Positions 26,350-34,982 of a stretch of DNA of 55,050 nucleotides are shown in pieces. This DNA is from Candidatus Hydrogenedens sp. (GTDB lineage Bacteria; Hydrogenedentota; Hydrogenedentia; Hydrogenedentales; Hydrogenedentaceae). Position 1 is the stretch's first letter, and every line of letters starts with the position of its first letter. Below the pieces are notes generated by a model that did no database searches, had not been told where the DNA came from, and saw only the letters and a program-made list of their open reading frames with translations. Location of the stretch: contig DAOSUS010000020.1 in NCBI GenBank assembly GCA_035378955.1, positions 1-55,050 of the forward strand, in the 5' to 3' direction. Both the position numbers and the translations under genes were made by a program.

Positions 26350-26378
26350 ATTATCATAAATATAATCAATAAAGTCAA
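26350..26378 (-). promoter_or_regulatory. Candidate promoter of the DegT gene
   Basis: Reverse-strand TTGACT (26378-26373), a 17-nt spacer and GATAAT (26355-26350) each match consensus at five of six bases, about 50 bases before the start codon. Confidence 0.45.
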
Positions 26379-26415
26379 TTGAAATTATAAAATAAATAGA
26401 TAAAAGGATATATTA

Positions 26416-27564
26416 ATGGCAAGCAAAAAATATATTCAACTATTTTTTATTGGGATTTTATTGGTCGTAGCCATTCTTTTTTTTATTATTATTTGGTCAA
26501 AAAATCGTGTGAATGTTGCGGAAATAGATAAGTCATTTCAATATAGTCTTGATGTTATGTATTCCGATGGGTTGCATAATTCTAATTCTGATATGATTTG
26601 TTGGCGAGGGGTATTTTATTTAATCCATGCAAATTCTCCATTTCATTTAGGAAGTAGTCGTTGCAAGTTATTGTTATGGAAATCGAATGATGGGTATAAA
26701 TGGGAGAAGATAAAAGAATTTAATTCACCGGGGGAAGATATACGCGACCCCAAATTTGCAGTGATTAATGAACAGTTATTTCTTTATGTGCTTGTTAACA
26801 GGGATTTTTTTGCGGAGCCATATCGAACCTTGTATGCGAAGTCAAAAGATGGAAGAAATTGGACGCCTTTTGAACCGTTGAAAGGAGATGCGGAAGGTTG
26901 GCTTTTATGGAGACCGAAAACGAGAAATTCTGTAGAATGGTATGTTACAGGGTATTGGAATGAGCATGGAAAATCGGCGTTGTTTTGTTCGAGAGATGGA
27001 ATTTATTGGGAGTTGGTATCTGTAATTTATGAAGGGGATAGAAATGATGAGACTGATTTTGAATTTTTACCGGATGGGACAATTATTTGCACGGCACGAT
27101 TGGAGTTTTCCGATTCATGGTTAGGACATCCTGAAGGAAGTACTTTGATAGCCACAGCAAAACCTCCCTATAAAGAGTGGAATAAGACCCGTAGTAATGT
27201 AACGCGATTGGATGGTCCTTGTTTGTTTGCTTTTGATGGAAAGGTTTTTGCAATTGGGAGAAGGGATTATTGTAATACAGGACCTTTCTGGTATATGGGA
27301 AGTATTTTGAATAGGAAGCGGACTTCTTTATGGTATGTAAGCCCTGATGGGCTTACATGGTTAACAGATTTCCCCAGTGCCGGTGATACAGTATATGGTG
27401 GAGTTGCTATGCGTGGGAATGAGATTTATATGTGTTATTACAGTAGTCCTATCACGAAGGATTATCCATGGATAATAGGTATGTTGGGGCAGACAGATAT
27501 TTTTATGCTGAAATGTGATAAGGATGATTTTAAAAAGTTTGTCAGGTCTAAAATAGAAAAATAG
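26416..27564 (+). CDS. Membrane-anchored sialidase-like beta-propeller protein
   Basis: A 382-residue protein with an N-terminal transmembrane anchor (IQLFFIGILLVVAILFFIIIWS) and an extracytoplasmic body made of repeated blade strands: KLLLWKSNDGYKWEK, LYAKSKDGRNWTPF, ALFCSRDGIYWEL, LWYVSPDGLTWL. The recurring S-x-D-G-x-x-W unit is the Asp-box-like pattern of sialidase/BNR propellers. DETDFEFLPDGTIIC and RDPKFAVINEQLFLYV also fit that family. No sialidase Arg triad can be assigned. It probably binds or cleaves a glycan. Confidence 0.65.
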   Translation: MASKKYIQLFFIGILLVVAILFFIIIWSKNRVNVAEIDKSFQYSLDVMYSDGLHNSNSDMICWRGVFYLIHANSPFHLGSSRCKLLLWKSNDGYKWEKIKEFNSPGEDIRDPKFAVINEQLFLYVLVNRDFFAEPYRTLYAKSKDGRNWTPFEPLKGDAEGWLLWRPKTRNSVEWYVTGYWNEHGKSALFCSRDGIYWELVSVIYEGDRNDETDFEFLPDGTIICTARLEFSDSWLGHPEGSTLIATAKPPYKEWNKTRSNVTRLDGPCLFAFDGKVFAIGRRDYCNTGPFWYMGSILNRKRTSLWYVSPDGLTWLTDFPSAGDTVYGGVAMRGNEIYMCYYSSPITKDYPWIIGMLGQTDIFMLKCDKDDFKKFVRSKIEK

Positions 27565-27651
27565 TAAGCAAATTAATTATAACTCAATCATATTAAGGGG
27601 AGAATCTTAATTTTTATAAATAAAATTTATTTGAGGAATGTGTTGAGAAAA

Positions 27652-28542
27652 TTAAATAAGTGAGATTTTTTCGCGTATTATTTTCTGCTGGGATTTATTA
27701 AGTCGAATGATGTGTGTAATGCCTTGATTTAATAATAATTCTCTTGCTTTTTCTAATTGGTATCCAACCTGTTGGACATTATGAGAATCATCTGCAAAAG
27801 TGAATGGGATTTCCAATTCGACTGATTTTTGGATAATGAAAATATCGGGGAATATGCGTTGTATAGGTTTCCTTAATCCGCTGGTATTGAGTTCGAGAAT
27901 GCAGTTGTTCTTTTTTATTTCTTCCAGAGTTTCTTCAATGACCTTGAGCAATTTTGAAGAGTATTCGGGAACTTCTTCAGGTTTTAGGAAACAGGTGATT
28001 AAATCAAAATGTCCTACAATATCCGGTTTTATAGAGATAATCATCTCTTTTAAAGTCTGGTAATAAGCAATCATTAATTTTTCTAATCCGTGATATGCCT
28101 CAACAGCCTTATAAAATGTTTCTGAAGAAAAATCGGTCATGTAATTATTAACCCAATGGACTGAGCCGACTATATATTCAATATTTCCTTCTCTTATCAA
28201 TTGCTGGTTGAAGGAGATATAGTCGTTAGGGGGGACTACTTCAATTTCCAAACCTTTTAATAGTGTAATTTGTGAAGCATATTTTTTTTGAAGATTATCA
28301 AGGGTATCGCAATAAGCATAGAAACTATGGATAAGGTCTTGGGGCGTTTTTTTTAATTCAATCTCTTCAGGGTAAAGGTATGCTTCATGTTTGCGTGGAG
28401 CATGTTCTGAAAAACCATAAACTGGCATATTAAGTTCGATAGCACGCAAAATGATGTCTTCAATATTGCTTTCTGCATGGTCGCAAAACTCTTTGCTGTG
28501 TCCTCCATGCATGGAAAAGAACCATGGAATTGTTTCTTGCAT
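27652..28542 (-). CDS. hisK: Histidinol-phosphatase, PHP family
   Basis: Removes phosphate from histidinol phosphate in His synthesis. The 296-residue protein (ATG 28542, GGAG nine bases upstream; the 28578 start lacks a site) shows the PHP metal motifs: SMHGGHSKEFCDHAE, YGFSEHAPR, GLEIEVV, VGSVHWV, VGHFDLI and the final FADDSHN. All metal-binding His and Asp seem present. No other his genes are nearby besides hisS, which is not part of the pathway. Other PHP phosphoesterases are possible but this motif set is typical of HisK/HisJ. Confidence 0.85.
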   Translation of the reverse strand: MQETIPWFFSMHGGHSKEFCDHAESNIEDIILRAIELNMPVYGFSEHAPRKHEAYLYPEEIELKKTPQDLIHSFYAYCDTLDNLQKKYASQITLLKGLEIEVVPPNDYISFNQQLIREGNIEYIVGSVHWVNNYMTDFSSETFYKAVEAYHGLEKLMIAYYQTLKEMIISIKPDIVGHFDLITCFLKPEEVPEYSSKLLKVIEETLEEIKKNNCILELNTSGLRKPIQRIFPDIFIIQKSVELEIPFTFADDSHNVQQVGYQLEKARELLLNQGITHIIRLNKSQQKIIREKISLI

Positions 28543-28639
28543 GAAAATTTTCTCCATACAATTTAGATAAACTTTCAAAACGAATTTTATTATGATATGC
28601 TAATTAAAAGGAAAATAAAAAATAGATATTGAGCAGGAG

Positions 28640-29494
28640 ATGAAAAATGAGTTTTTTTGTTTTGCTCTGTTATTTGACTTTTTTGCGACATTAATAGCCC
28701 ATGAGCAACCAATTATGGAGGTTTGTGGTTTTAAGTTTACAGAAGGACCGTTGTGGGTGGATGAATTAGGTTGGATATTTAGCGATATACCTGCAAATAC
28801 AGTTTATAAGATAGCAAATCATGAGGTTTATTTGAGTCCCAGTGGAAACTCAAATGGTTTGGCGTTGGATAAGAAAGGAAATATCCTTTTAGCGGAACAT
28901 GGAAACCGAAGAATTTCGAGGATGTATCGAAATGGGAATATCGAAGTTGTTGCGGAAAGGTATCAGGGGAAGCGTTTTAATAGCCCTAATGATTTGGTAG
29001 TTCGTTCGGATGGAAGTATTTTTTTCACTGACCCTCCTTATGGTTTGCCAGGGGGGATGAATGGACCGAATGCGGAACTTAATTTTTGCGGGATTTATGA
29101 AATTACTCCGAAGGGAGATGTTTTACTTATTAACAAAAAATTGAACAAGCCTAACGGTATTGCTTTATCAAGAGATGAGGAGATTTTATTTGTCGCAGAT
29201 ACAGAACAAAACGCTATTTTTAAGTTTTTATATAAGGACAAAGAATATCCAATGGAGGAAATAAAATTTTGTGATGTGGCGTCCCCAGATGGAATAAAAA
29301 TAGATAAGCAGGACAATCTTTGGGTTACATCGTCGGAAGGGGTGGTTGTGTTTAACAAGCAAGGGGAGAGGATAGATATAATTAAAGTTCCGAAACATCC
29401 GGCTAATTGTGCTTTTGGTGGGAAGAATGGAGATGAGTTTCTTGTTACAGCCCGTGATTGTGTATATTTATACCGTTTGAAGAAAGAAAAATAG
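28640..29494 (+). CDS. SMP-30/gluconolactonase-family six-blade propeller
   Basis: A 284-residue secreted lactonase-like protein. Metal ligands are visible: Glu in FKFTEGPLW (about residue 34), Asn in FNSPNDLVV (about 119), Asn in KPNGIAL (about 171) and Asp in VADTEQN (about 186), plus VASPDGIKID. The start is awkward: AGGAG touches ATG 28640 with no spacing, whereas it is ideally placed for ATG 28647 in another frame, which reads a good signal peptide (MSFFVLLCYLTFL) before stopping. A small indel in the T-rich 28651-28686 may have shifted the N-terminus. Confidence 0.75.
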   Translation: MKNEFFCFALLFDFFATLIAHEQPIMEVCGFKFTEGPLWVDELGWIFSDIPANTVYKIANHEVYLSPSGNSNGLALDKKGNILLAEHGNRRISRMYRNGNIEVVAERYQGKRFNSPNDLVVRSDGSIFFTDPPYGLPGGMNGPNAELNFCGIYEITPKGDVLLINKKLNKPNGIALSRDEEILFVADTEQNAIFKFLYKDKEYPMEEIKFCDVASPDGIKIDKQDNLWVTSSEGVVVFNKQGERIDIIKVPKHPANCAFGGKNGDEFLVTARDCVYLYRLKKEK

Positions 29495-29622
29495 TGTAAA
29501 AATAAAAAAGTGAAAAATTGAAACCTTATTTATATGTAATGTTATGATAATAATCCTTTCTATTAAATAATAATGAGGAATTATAAAAGAATAGGATATT
29601 TTAAATTAGAAGGTAAGAATTT

Positions 29623-30639
29623 ATGATAGATTTGAAGAAAATAAAATCAGCAGAGGTATGGCGGGAACAGAGGGAAGAGTTAAAGAAGCAGTTTTTGCGT
29701 TATTTGGGTGAAGATATATTGGTGTTGAGCGACCCTCTTTATGAAGAGATAGAAGATGACAATTCTGGTATCTTTGTGCCGCACACGAAGGTTATTGACG
29801 AGATTGGGGAAGATGAGATTCGGAGATATAAGATTGAGTATTCTGTTCATGAGGAGGAACGGATTACTGCATGGGTTTTCGCCCCCGAACGGAATAAGAA
29901 GGAATCTATACCTGCTATTCTTTGTTGTCATGATTATGTTCCTCAGGGGAAAGATGAGTTTGCGGGTATTGATGGAGACCCTCAATATGCAATTGCCCGA
30001 GAACTTGCATACTCTGGTTACATTACTATGGTTCCAGATTGCTTGTATTTTGGAGAACGAACAGAACCGAAACGAGCAAAAGGGGGTGCGAAATTCCAGG
30101 ATATGAAATGCTCTAAAGTAGTGTATCAAGGAAAACTAATTATGGATTATCTTGCGGGGCTTCGCGTTTTTGGAACATGGTTTACAACCGACATTACAAG
30201 TATTGGTGTATTGGGGAAAGGTTTTGGTGCTTTGCAAGCAATACTTTTAACAGCCATAGAGCCATCTATTCAGGCATGTGTTGCCATAGGTCCGTTGTCC
30301 TCATGGAAGGATAAAAGGAATAAGAATAACTGGCTTTTCCAGAGTGAAAATGATTTAATTCCAGAACTTCGTAAGGAGATAGAAGCAGGAAAAGAAACTT
30401 TTGATATTGAACATATTCTTGCACTCTGTGCTACGAGCGCGGTGATGATTATAAATCCTTTAGGAGAGACGGATAATACTACTAAAGGGAAAACAAGTAT
30501 TCCTTATATCAAATCTGCAGAACGAATATATGATTTGTTGGGAATGCCAGAGGCGTTGCAGGTTGTTCAAAGGAAGACGAAGAATTTCGGAAGCACATTA
30601 TTGCCTGTTATTGAAGATTGGTTTGCTGAGTGGCTTTAA
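29623..30639 (+). CDS. Alpha/beta-hydrolase-fold protein lacking the catalytic Ser (pseudoenzyme?)
   Basis: A 338-residue protein of the acetyl-xylan-esterase/dienelactone-hydrolase type: SIPAILCCHDYVPQGK (oxyanion strand), SGYITMVPDCLYFGER and a lid segment. At the nucleophile elbow, where the family has G-x-S-x-G-G, this protein reads IGVLGKGFGA, with Gly in place of Ser. The C-terminal His region (NFGSTLLPVIEDWFAEWL) also shows no His. The fold is kept but the triad is lost. The start has GAAGG nine bases upstream. Possibly a binding or scaffold protein; MoxR follows 56 bases later. Confidence 0.7.
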   Translation: MIDLKKIKSAEVWREQREELKKQFLRYLGEDILVLSDPLYEEIEDDNSGIFVPHTKVIDEIGEDEIRRYKIEYSVHEEERITAWVFAPERNKKESIPAILCCHDYVPQGKDEFAGIDGDPQYAIARELAYSGYITMVPDCLYFGERTEPKRAKGGAKFQDMKCSKVVYQGKLIMDYLAGLRVFGTWFTTDITSIGVLGKGFGALQAILLTAIEPSIQACVAIGPLSSWKDKRNKNNWLFQSENDLIPELRKEIEAGKETFDIEHILALCATSAVMIINPLGETDNTTKGKTSIPYIKSAERIYDLLGMPEALQVVQRKTKNFGSTLLPVIEDWFAEWL

Positions 30640-30695
30640 CAAATATAATTTTCATGTATAGGAATTAAACCTTATAGAGGGATTGTTTTGCTAAC

Positions 30696-31643
30696 ATGGT
30701 TGAAATTTACAAAAATAAGATAGATAAGTTAATTCAAAATGTGGAGCGTGTTTTTTTAGGTAAAACACACGCTATCAAACTTTGTGTAACGGGAATACTT
30801 TCGCGTGGTCATATTTTGATAGAAGATGTTCCGGGAATGGGAAAAACAACACTGGCACAGGTATTAGCCCGTTCCATGAATTGTGTTTTTCATCGGATTC
30901 AATTTACCAGCGATATGTTGCCATCGGATATATTGGGAGTGTCTATATTAAATCCAAGGACGACAGATTTTGAGTTTCGTAGGGGACCGATTTTTGCTAA
31001 TATAGTGCTTGCAGATGAGATTAATCGGACTCCACCGAAGACCCAAAGTGCCTTATTGGAAGCCATGAGTGAAAATCAGGTTTCTGTGGATGGAAGCACC
31101 TATCCTTTACCGCAACCTTTTATTGTTATTGCGACGCAAAATCCTATTGAGTATGAAGGTACATATAGTTTGCCAGAATCACAACTGGATAGGTTTTTGA
31201 TTCGACTGGAAATAGGTTATCCTCCTGCAGAGGAAGAACTTGTTATTATGAAAAAAAGAGAGGTGGTAAAGGAGATAAGTGAATTACCCCCTGTTTTAAC
31301 ATCGGAGGAAGTTACCGAATTACAGGAACAGACCAAAAAAATATTTGTAGATGATTCAATAATGGATTATATCTTACAGATTGTTGAACAGACGCGGAAT
31401 CATGAACAGGTAGAATTGGGAATAAGTCCCCGAGGGACACAGAGTTTGTATGTAGCAACACAAGCATGGGCACTTATTAATGGAAGAGATTTTGCAACTC
31501 CGCAGGATGTTCGGGAAGTAGCCGAACCTGTGTTATCTCATCGGTTGATTTCAAAGTCGAGGTCTTTTAATTTAATACATATAGCCGAAGAACGGAAAAA
31601 AATTATTCAGGATATTCTCCAAAGGGTTCCCATTCCCCGTTAA
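30696..31643 (+). CDS. MoxR-family AAA+ ATPase
   Basis: A 315-residue ATPase. Walker A is EDVPGMGKTTLAQVL (about residue 43-57), Walker B is VLADEINRTPPKTQSALLEAM, and sensor 1 is IATQNPIEYEGTYSLPE. The arginine-finger region LPESQLDRFL is intact. MoxR proteins act as chaperone-like assembly factors, usually with the DUF58 and transglutaminase genes that follow here at 2-base and overlapping spacing. It is the first gene of that three-gene operon. Confidence 0.92.
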   Translation: MVEIYKNKIDKLIQNVERVFLGKTHAIKLCVTGILSRGHILIEDVPGMGKTTLAQVLARSMNCVFHRIQFTSDMLPSDILGVSILNPRTTDFEFRRGPIFANIVLADEINRTPPKTQSALLEAMSENQVSVDGSTYPLPQPFIVIATQNPIEYEGTYSLPESQLDRFLIRLEIGYPPAEEELVIMKKREVVKEISELPPVLTSEEVTELQEQTKKIFVDDSIMDYILQIVEQTRNHEQVELGISPRGTQSLYVATQAWALINGRDFATPQDVREVAEPVLSHRLISKSRSFNLIHIAEERKKIIQDILQRVPIPR

Positions 31644-31645
31644 TT

Positions 31646-32743
31646 ATGATTTCAGGATTACCTACACGAAAGAAGACGATACGAACTTTTTGGTGGGGGG
31701 AAGTTTTTTTTACGATTCTTTTACTACTTTCTGCATGGAATAGTGGTAATAATATCTTATATCTGGCTTTTGCTATATGTTTCTCTATTGCAATTTGTGC
31801 GGAAGTATTTTCGAAGTGGAATTTCATACCACCCCGTCTTGAAATATTAGTGCCGGAGCAGGTAACAAGAGGAAGTGAGGCTAATATATGGATACGGTTA
31901 AAGAATATGAAAAAGCGAACTCCTTTATTTGGGATTTCTGTAGAAGGTGTAATCGAGGATACACGGGGTGTGAAGACAAGGGTGTTCTGGAAAAAAATAC
32001 CTGTATTGCCTGTAAATCAGTATATTGAATTTTCATTGGAGCAGAAATTCCCGAAACGAGGTCGTGTGCAAATAACAGAGGTAGTGATACGGTCCGAATT
32101 TCCGTTGGGAATTGTTGAAAGAGAGGCGTGGTATCAAGTGAATGCAGAGGTATTGGTAGTGCCAAGAACACAATTTTTAAAGGTGCAATCATTAGGAAAT
32201 TTTGCGGGAGGAAGTCGTGTCCCAACACGAACACTTATTTCTGAATCGGGGGATTTTTATTCTGTTCGGGAGTATCAACCGGGGGATGATTTGCGATATA
32301 TTGCATGGAAAATAAGTGCTCGTTTGGGTGTATGGCTGGTTCGAGAGTGGGCGTTAAGTTTACCCAATCAATATTTGATTTATCTGGATTTAAGAAGACC
32401 CGTAGGAGAAAATAATGAAGAGATTTTTGAGGAAATGATGGATTTTGTTGCCTCTCTGGCGTTTTCTCTTCTCATGAAACAATTTCGAGTGGGTATATGG
32501 ACAGAAGAGGATAAGATACCTTTAGGACATGGAATAGGACATTTGAACTTGATTTTGAAAAAACTTGCATTACTTCAGCCTAAGGATAATAAGGAAATGA
32601 ATGAAAAATTATGGAATCGTTTTGTTCAGGAAGGTAGAAGTTCAAGGTTATTGCTTTTGTCGGTAAATCCGGAATTATGGGGACAAGTTTTATCAACCGG
32701 TATGAGGGTGGTAAATCCTGATGTTATTTCTGCAGGAAGATAG
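31646..32743 (+). CDS. DUF58-family protein
   Basis: A 365-residue protein with two N-terminal membrane helices (VFFTILLLLSAWNSG and NILYLAFAICFSIAI) and the DUF58 core FYSVREYQPGDDLRYIAWKISARLG followed by LVREW and IYLDLRRP, the start of a vWA-like domain. It begins 2 bases after moxR, with no clear ribosome site of its own, so translation is probably coupled. The family always travels with MoxR, and its function is not defined biochemically. Confidence 0.9.
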   Translation: MISGLPTRKKTIRTFWWGEVFFTILLLLSAWNSGNNILYLAFAICFSIAICAEVFSKWNFIPPRLEILVPEQVTRGSEANIWIRLKNMKKRTPLFGISVEGVIEDTRGVKTRVFWKKIPVLPVNQYIEFSLEQKFPKRGRVQITEVVIRSEFPLGIVEREAWYQVNAEVLVVPRTQFLKVQSLGNFAGGSRVPTRTLISESGDFYSVREYQPGDDLRYIAWKISARLGVWLVREWALSLPNQYLIYLDLRRPVGENNEEIFEEMMDFVASLAFSLLMKQFRVGIWTEEDKIPLGHGIGHLNLILKKLALLQPKDNKEMNEKLWNRFVQEGRSSRLLLLSVNPELWGQVLSTGMRVVNPDVISAGR

Positions 32744-34958
32744 ACATAATTTGATGTTAAAGTTATCGGTATTGATTGCTGTAATGTCGGCATACCTGGC
32801 ATTAACAGCCGTTCGGTACTATGGGATGATTATGTTATTTGTTCCAATAGTGCCATTGGTATTGAGTTTTTTTGTGGAGAAAATTGTTGAGAAATATCCC
32901 AGATATCCGTTTTGGATTCAAATTCCTTTGTGGATAGTGAGTATTCTTCTACCTTTATTAATAGCGTTATTGGGAATATTGGATACTGTGCTTCTATTAA
33001 CGGGTATGATACAGTTAACATTAGTAGCACGACCTAAAGGGATGAAAGAATATCTATATATAATACTGATGAGTTTCTTTTTATTGTTGGGAGCTGGGGT
33101 TCAGGCACCTGAGTTTGTTGTAGGTATTTCGTTTATTTTATTTGTATGTTGTGTTTTTATTCTTTTACCGATAGTTACAGTGGTTTATGGTAAAGATAAA
33201 CAGGGAAGGAGTATTTCTGTTCCATGGGTTCAGTTGAAGCAAATATTTCCTGCTTATCGGTTTTATCTGGTGATTTTTGTTTTATTAAACATTGTTGTAG
33301 GTTGGTTTTTTATTATTTCTGGTTTTTTGTTTATGCCTCGAATGGAGGCAGGTATTTTTGGTCGTGATTTGGGAGCCATTTCACGAACAGGGATTGCTAC
33401 CAGTGTCTCTTTAAGGGGGGGACAAACAATTGCTATATCCTATACGCCCGTGATGAGTGTGTTTATACCTTCGACGGGGATAGGTCCGCCGATACCTCAG
33501 AATCAATTATATTGGCGTATTACAAGTTTACCGACTTATTTAGGGATACAGTGGCGTAGATGGCCTTTGGAGGATTCGTATGAACCTACAAGTAGTTCTA
33601 TTTCCTTTTTGGGATTATTGAGAGCCATTCAGGTCCAGAAGAATGATGTTAAGAGTAGTATTCTCTTAGAGAAGAGAAGGGATATGCCTTTTAGAGAGGT
33701 AATACAAGATATATATCTTGACAATATTCCAGAGGATGGAATTCCTGTATTGGACCGTGTGAGGGAATTTCGTGTAAGGGAATCAGGAACTCAGGTGTCA
33801 TTAAATTGGGATTCGACGAAGGATTATACAGTATCATTTTCTTCTAATAATGCACGCAGGTTGGTTTATCGAGTTGTTTCGGACCTTATTCAATGGGATG
33901 GAACGAGATTGAGAACGGCACCCGATAATTATAAAGAAACAATGTCTCAGCGGGATTATGATTTGTTAACTCAACATGATTTATCGCCAGAGGTGCAAGC
34001 CCGAATTCAGAGGATTGTAGAAGGAAAAGAAACCGTTTATGATAAGGTTCTTGCGATAGAAAAGTGGTTATCAGGTCCAGAATTCCAATATACTCTGGAT
34101 ATTCCTCCGTTGCCGGGAGACCATCCTATGAATGCCTTTTTTACGCAAATTCGGCGCGGACATTGTGAGTTATTTGCCAGTGCGATGGCTCTTGCTGTGC
34201 GAAGTTTGGGGATACCGTCTCGTGTAGTTTCAGGTTATGTAGGAGGGGAATGGGACGCACAAAATCGTTCTTATATTGTGCGAGAAGGGATGGCTCATTT
34301 ATGGGTGGAGGTGTTATTCCTTAATTACGGGTGGGTCCCGTTTGACCCTTCGCCGTTACCCGATTCCAGTTACTTTATGAGAAACCAGATTATAATGCAG
34401 TTAACGCGTTGGATGTTAAGAACGCGAATGTTCTGGTATCAGCAAATCGTAGGATTTGACCGCGGGTTTCAATTGCCCAGTTTTGGACTTGAAAGATTTG
34501 GTTTTATAAAGAGTTTGGATGATTATATCAATCCGGGTAGAAAAATAACGGTTCCTTCTGTAGGGACTGTAATTATTCTTTTAATAATTTTAGCTATTCT
34601 TTATCTTTTGGGGTTAATATGGCAGGTATTGTGGAATGTCGTTCATCTTTATCGTGTTAAAACAAGGGAGGTTTATCTAACAAAGGACCAGTATGAAGCA
34701 AAACAATTATTTAAAAAACTGGAAATTCTGTTCGAGAAGAATAACTGGAATGTTCGGAATTTAACTGTTGAGGAAATAGTGAGAGAATTGCCCGATAGAA
34801 TTCCTTCCTTGTATGATGAAGTTCAAGATTTTTTAGAGGATTACAATTTAATACGATTTGGAAAAAAGCCATGGGATGAAAAGAAAAAAATGTATTGGTG
34901 GAAAAAGATAAGGGAGTGGCGGAATAAGAGGTATTGGAAGGAAGATGTTGGCAGGTAA
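32721..34958 (+). CDS. TgpA-like membrane transglutaminase-domain protein (DUF3488)
   Basis: 745 residues. The N-terminal part has several membrane helices (about 10-30, 35-55, 65-85, 100-140, 175-200), then a periplasmic transglutaminase-like domain with Cys (RRGHCELFASAMALAVRSLG), His (MAHLWVEV) and Asp (WVPFDPSP), the full Cys-His-Asp triad. Another helix (TVIILLIILAILYLLGLIW) leads to a cytoplasmic tail. The start is 32721, overlapping DUF58 by 23 bases; ATG 32754 is an alternative. Third gene of the MoxR operon. The enzyme probably modifies or cleaves envelope proteins. Confidence 0.88.
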   Translation: MLFLQEDRHNLMLKLSVLIAVMSAYLALTAVRYYGMIMLFVPIVPLVLSFFVEKIVEKYPRYPFWIQIPLWIVSILLPLLIALLGILDTVLLLTGMIQLTLVARPKGMKEYLYIILMSFFLLLGAGVQAPEFVVGISFILFVCCVFILLPIVTVVYGKDKQGRSISVPWVQLKQIFPAYRFYLVIFVLLNIVVGWFFIISGFLFMPRMEAGIFGRDLGAISRTGIATSVSLRGGQTIAISYTPVMSVFIPSTGIGPPIPQNQLYWRITSLPTYLGIQWRRWPLEDSYEPTSSSISFLGLLRAIQVQKNDVKSSILLEKRRDMPFREVIQDIYLDNIPEDGIPVLDRVREFRVRESGTQVSLNWDSTKDYTVSFSSNNARRLVYRVVSDLIQWDGTRLRTAPDNYKETMSQRDYDLLTQHDLSPEVQARIQRIVEGKETVYDKVLAIEKWLSGPEFQYTLDIPPLPGDHPMNAFFTQIRRGHCELFASAMALAVRSLGIPSRVVSGYVGGEWDAQNRSYIVREGMAHLWVEVLFLNYGWVPFDPSPLPDSSYFMRNQIIMQLTRWMLRTRMFWYQQIVGFDRGFQLPSFGLERFGFIKSLDDYINPGRKITVPSVGTVIILLIILAILYLLGLIWQVLWNVVHLYRVKTREVYLTKDQYEAKQLFKKLEILFEKNNWNVRNLTVEEIVRELPDRIPSLYDEVQDFLEDYNLIRFGKKPWDEKKKMYWWKKIREWRNKRYWKEDVGR

Positions 34959-34982
34959 TATGGGTAAAAATTTTAAGTAAAG

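Noticed and set aside
27463..27478. 16-base palindrome ATTATCCATGGATAAT as a possible regulatory site
   Set aside because: It lies inside the propeller-protein coding sequence and is explained by the codons there.
32830..33030. Small reverse frames within the TgpA-like gene and many others across the window
   Set aside because: They lie antisense to well-supported genes, have no ribosome sites and show no recognisable domains.
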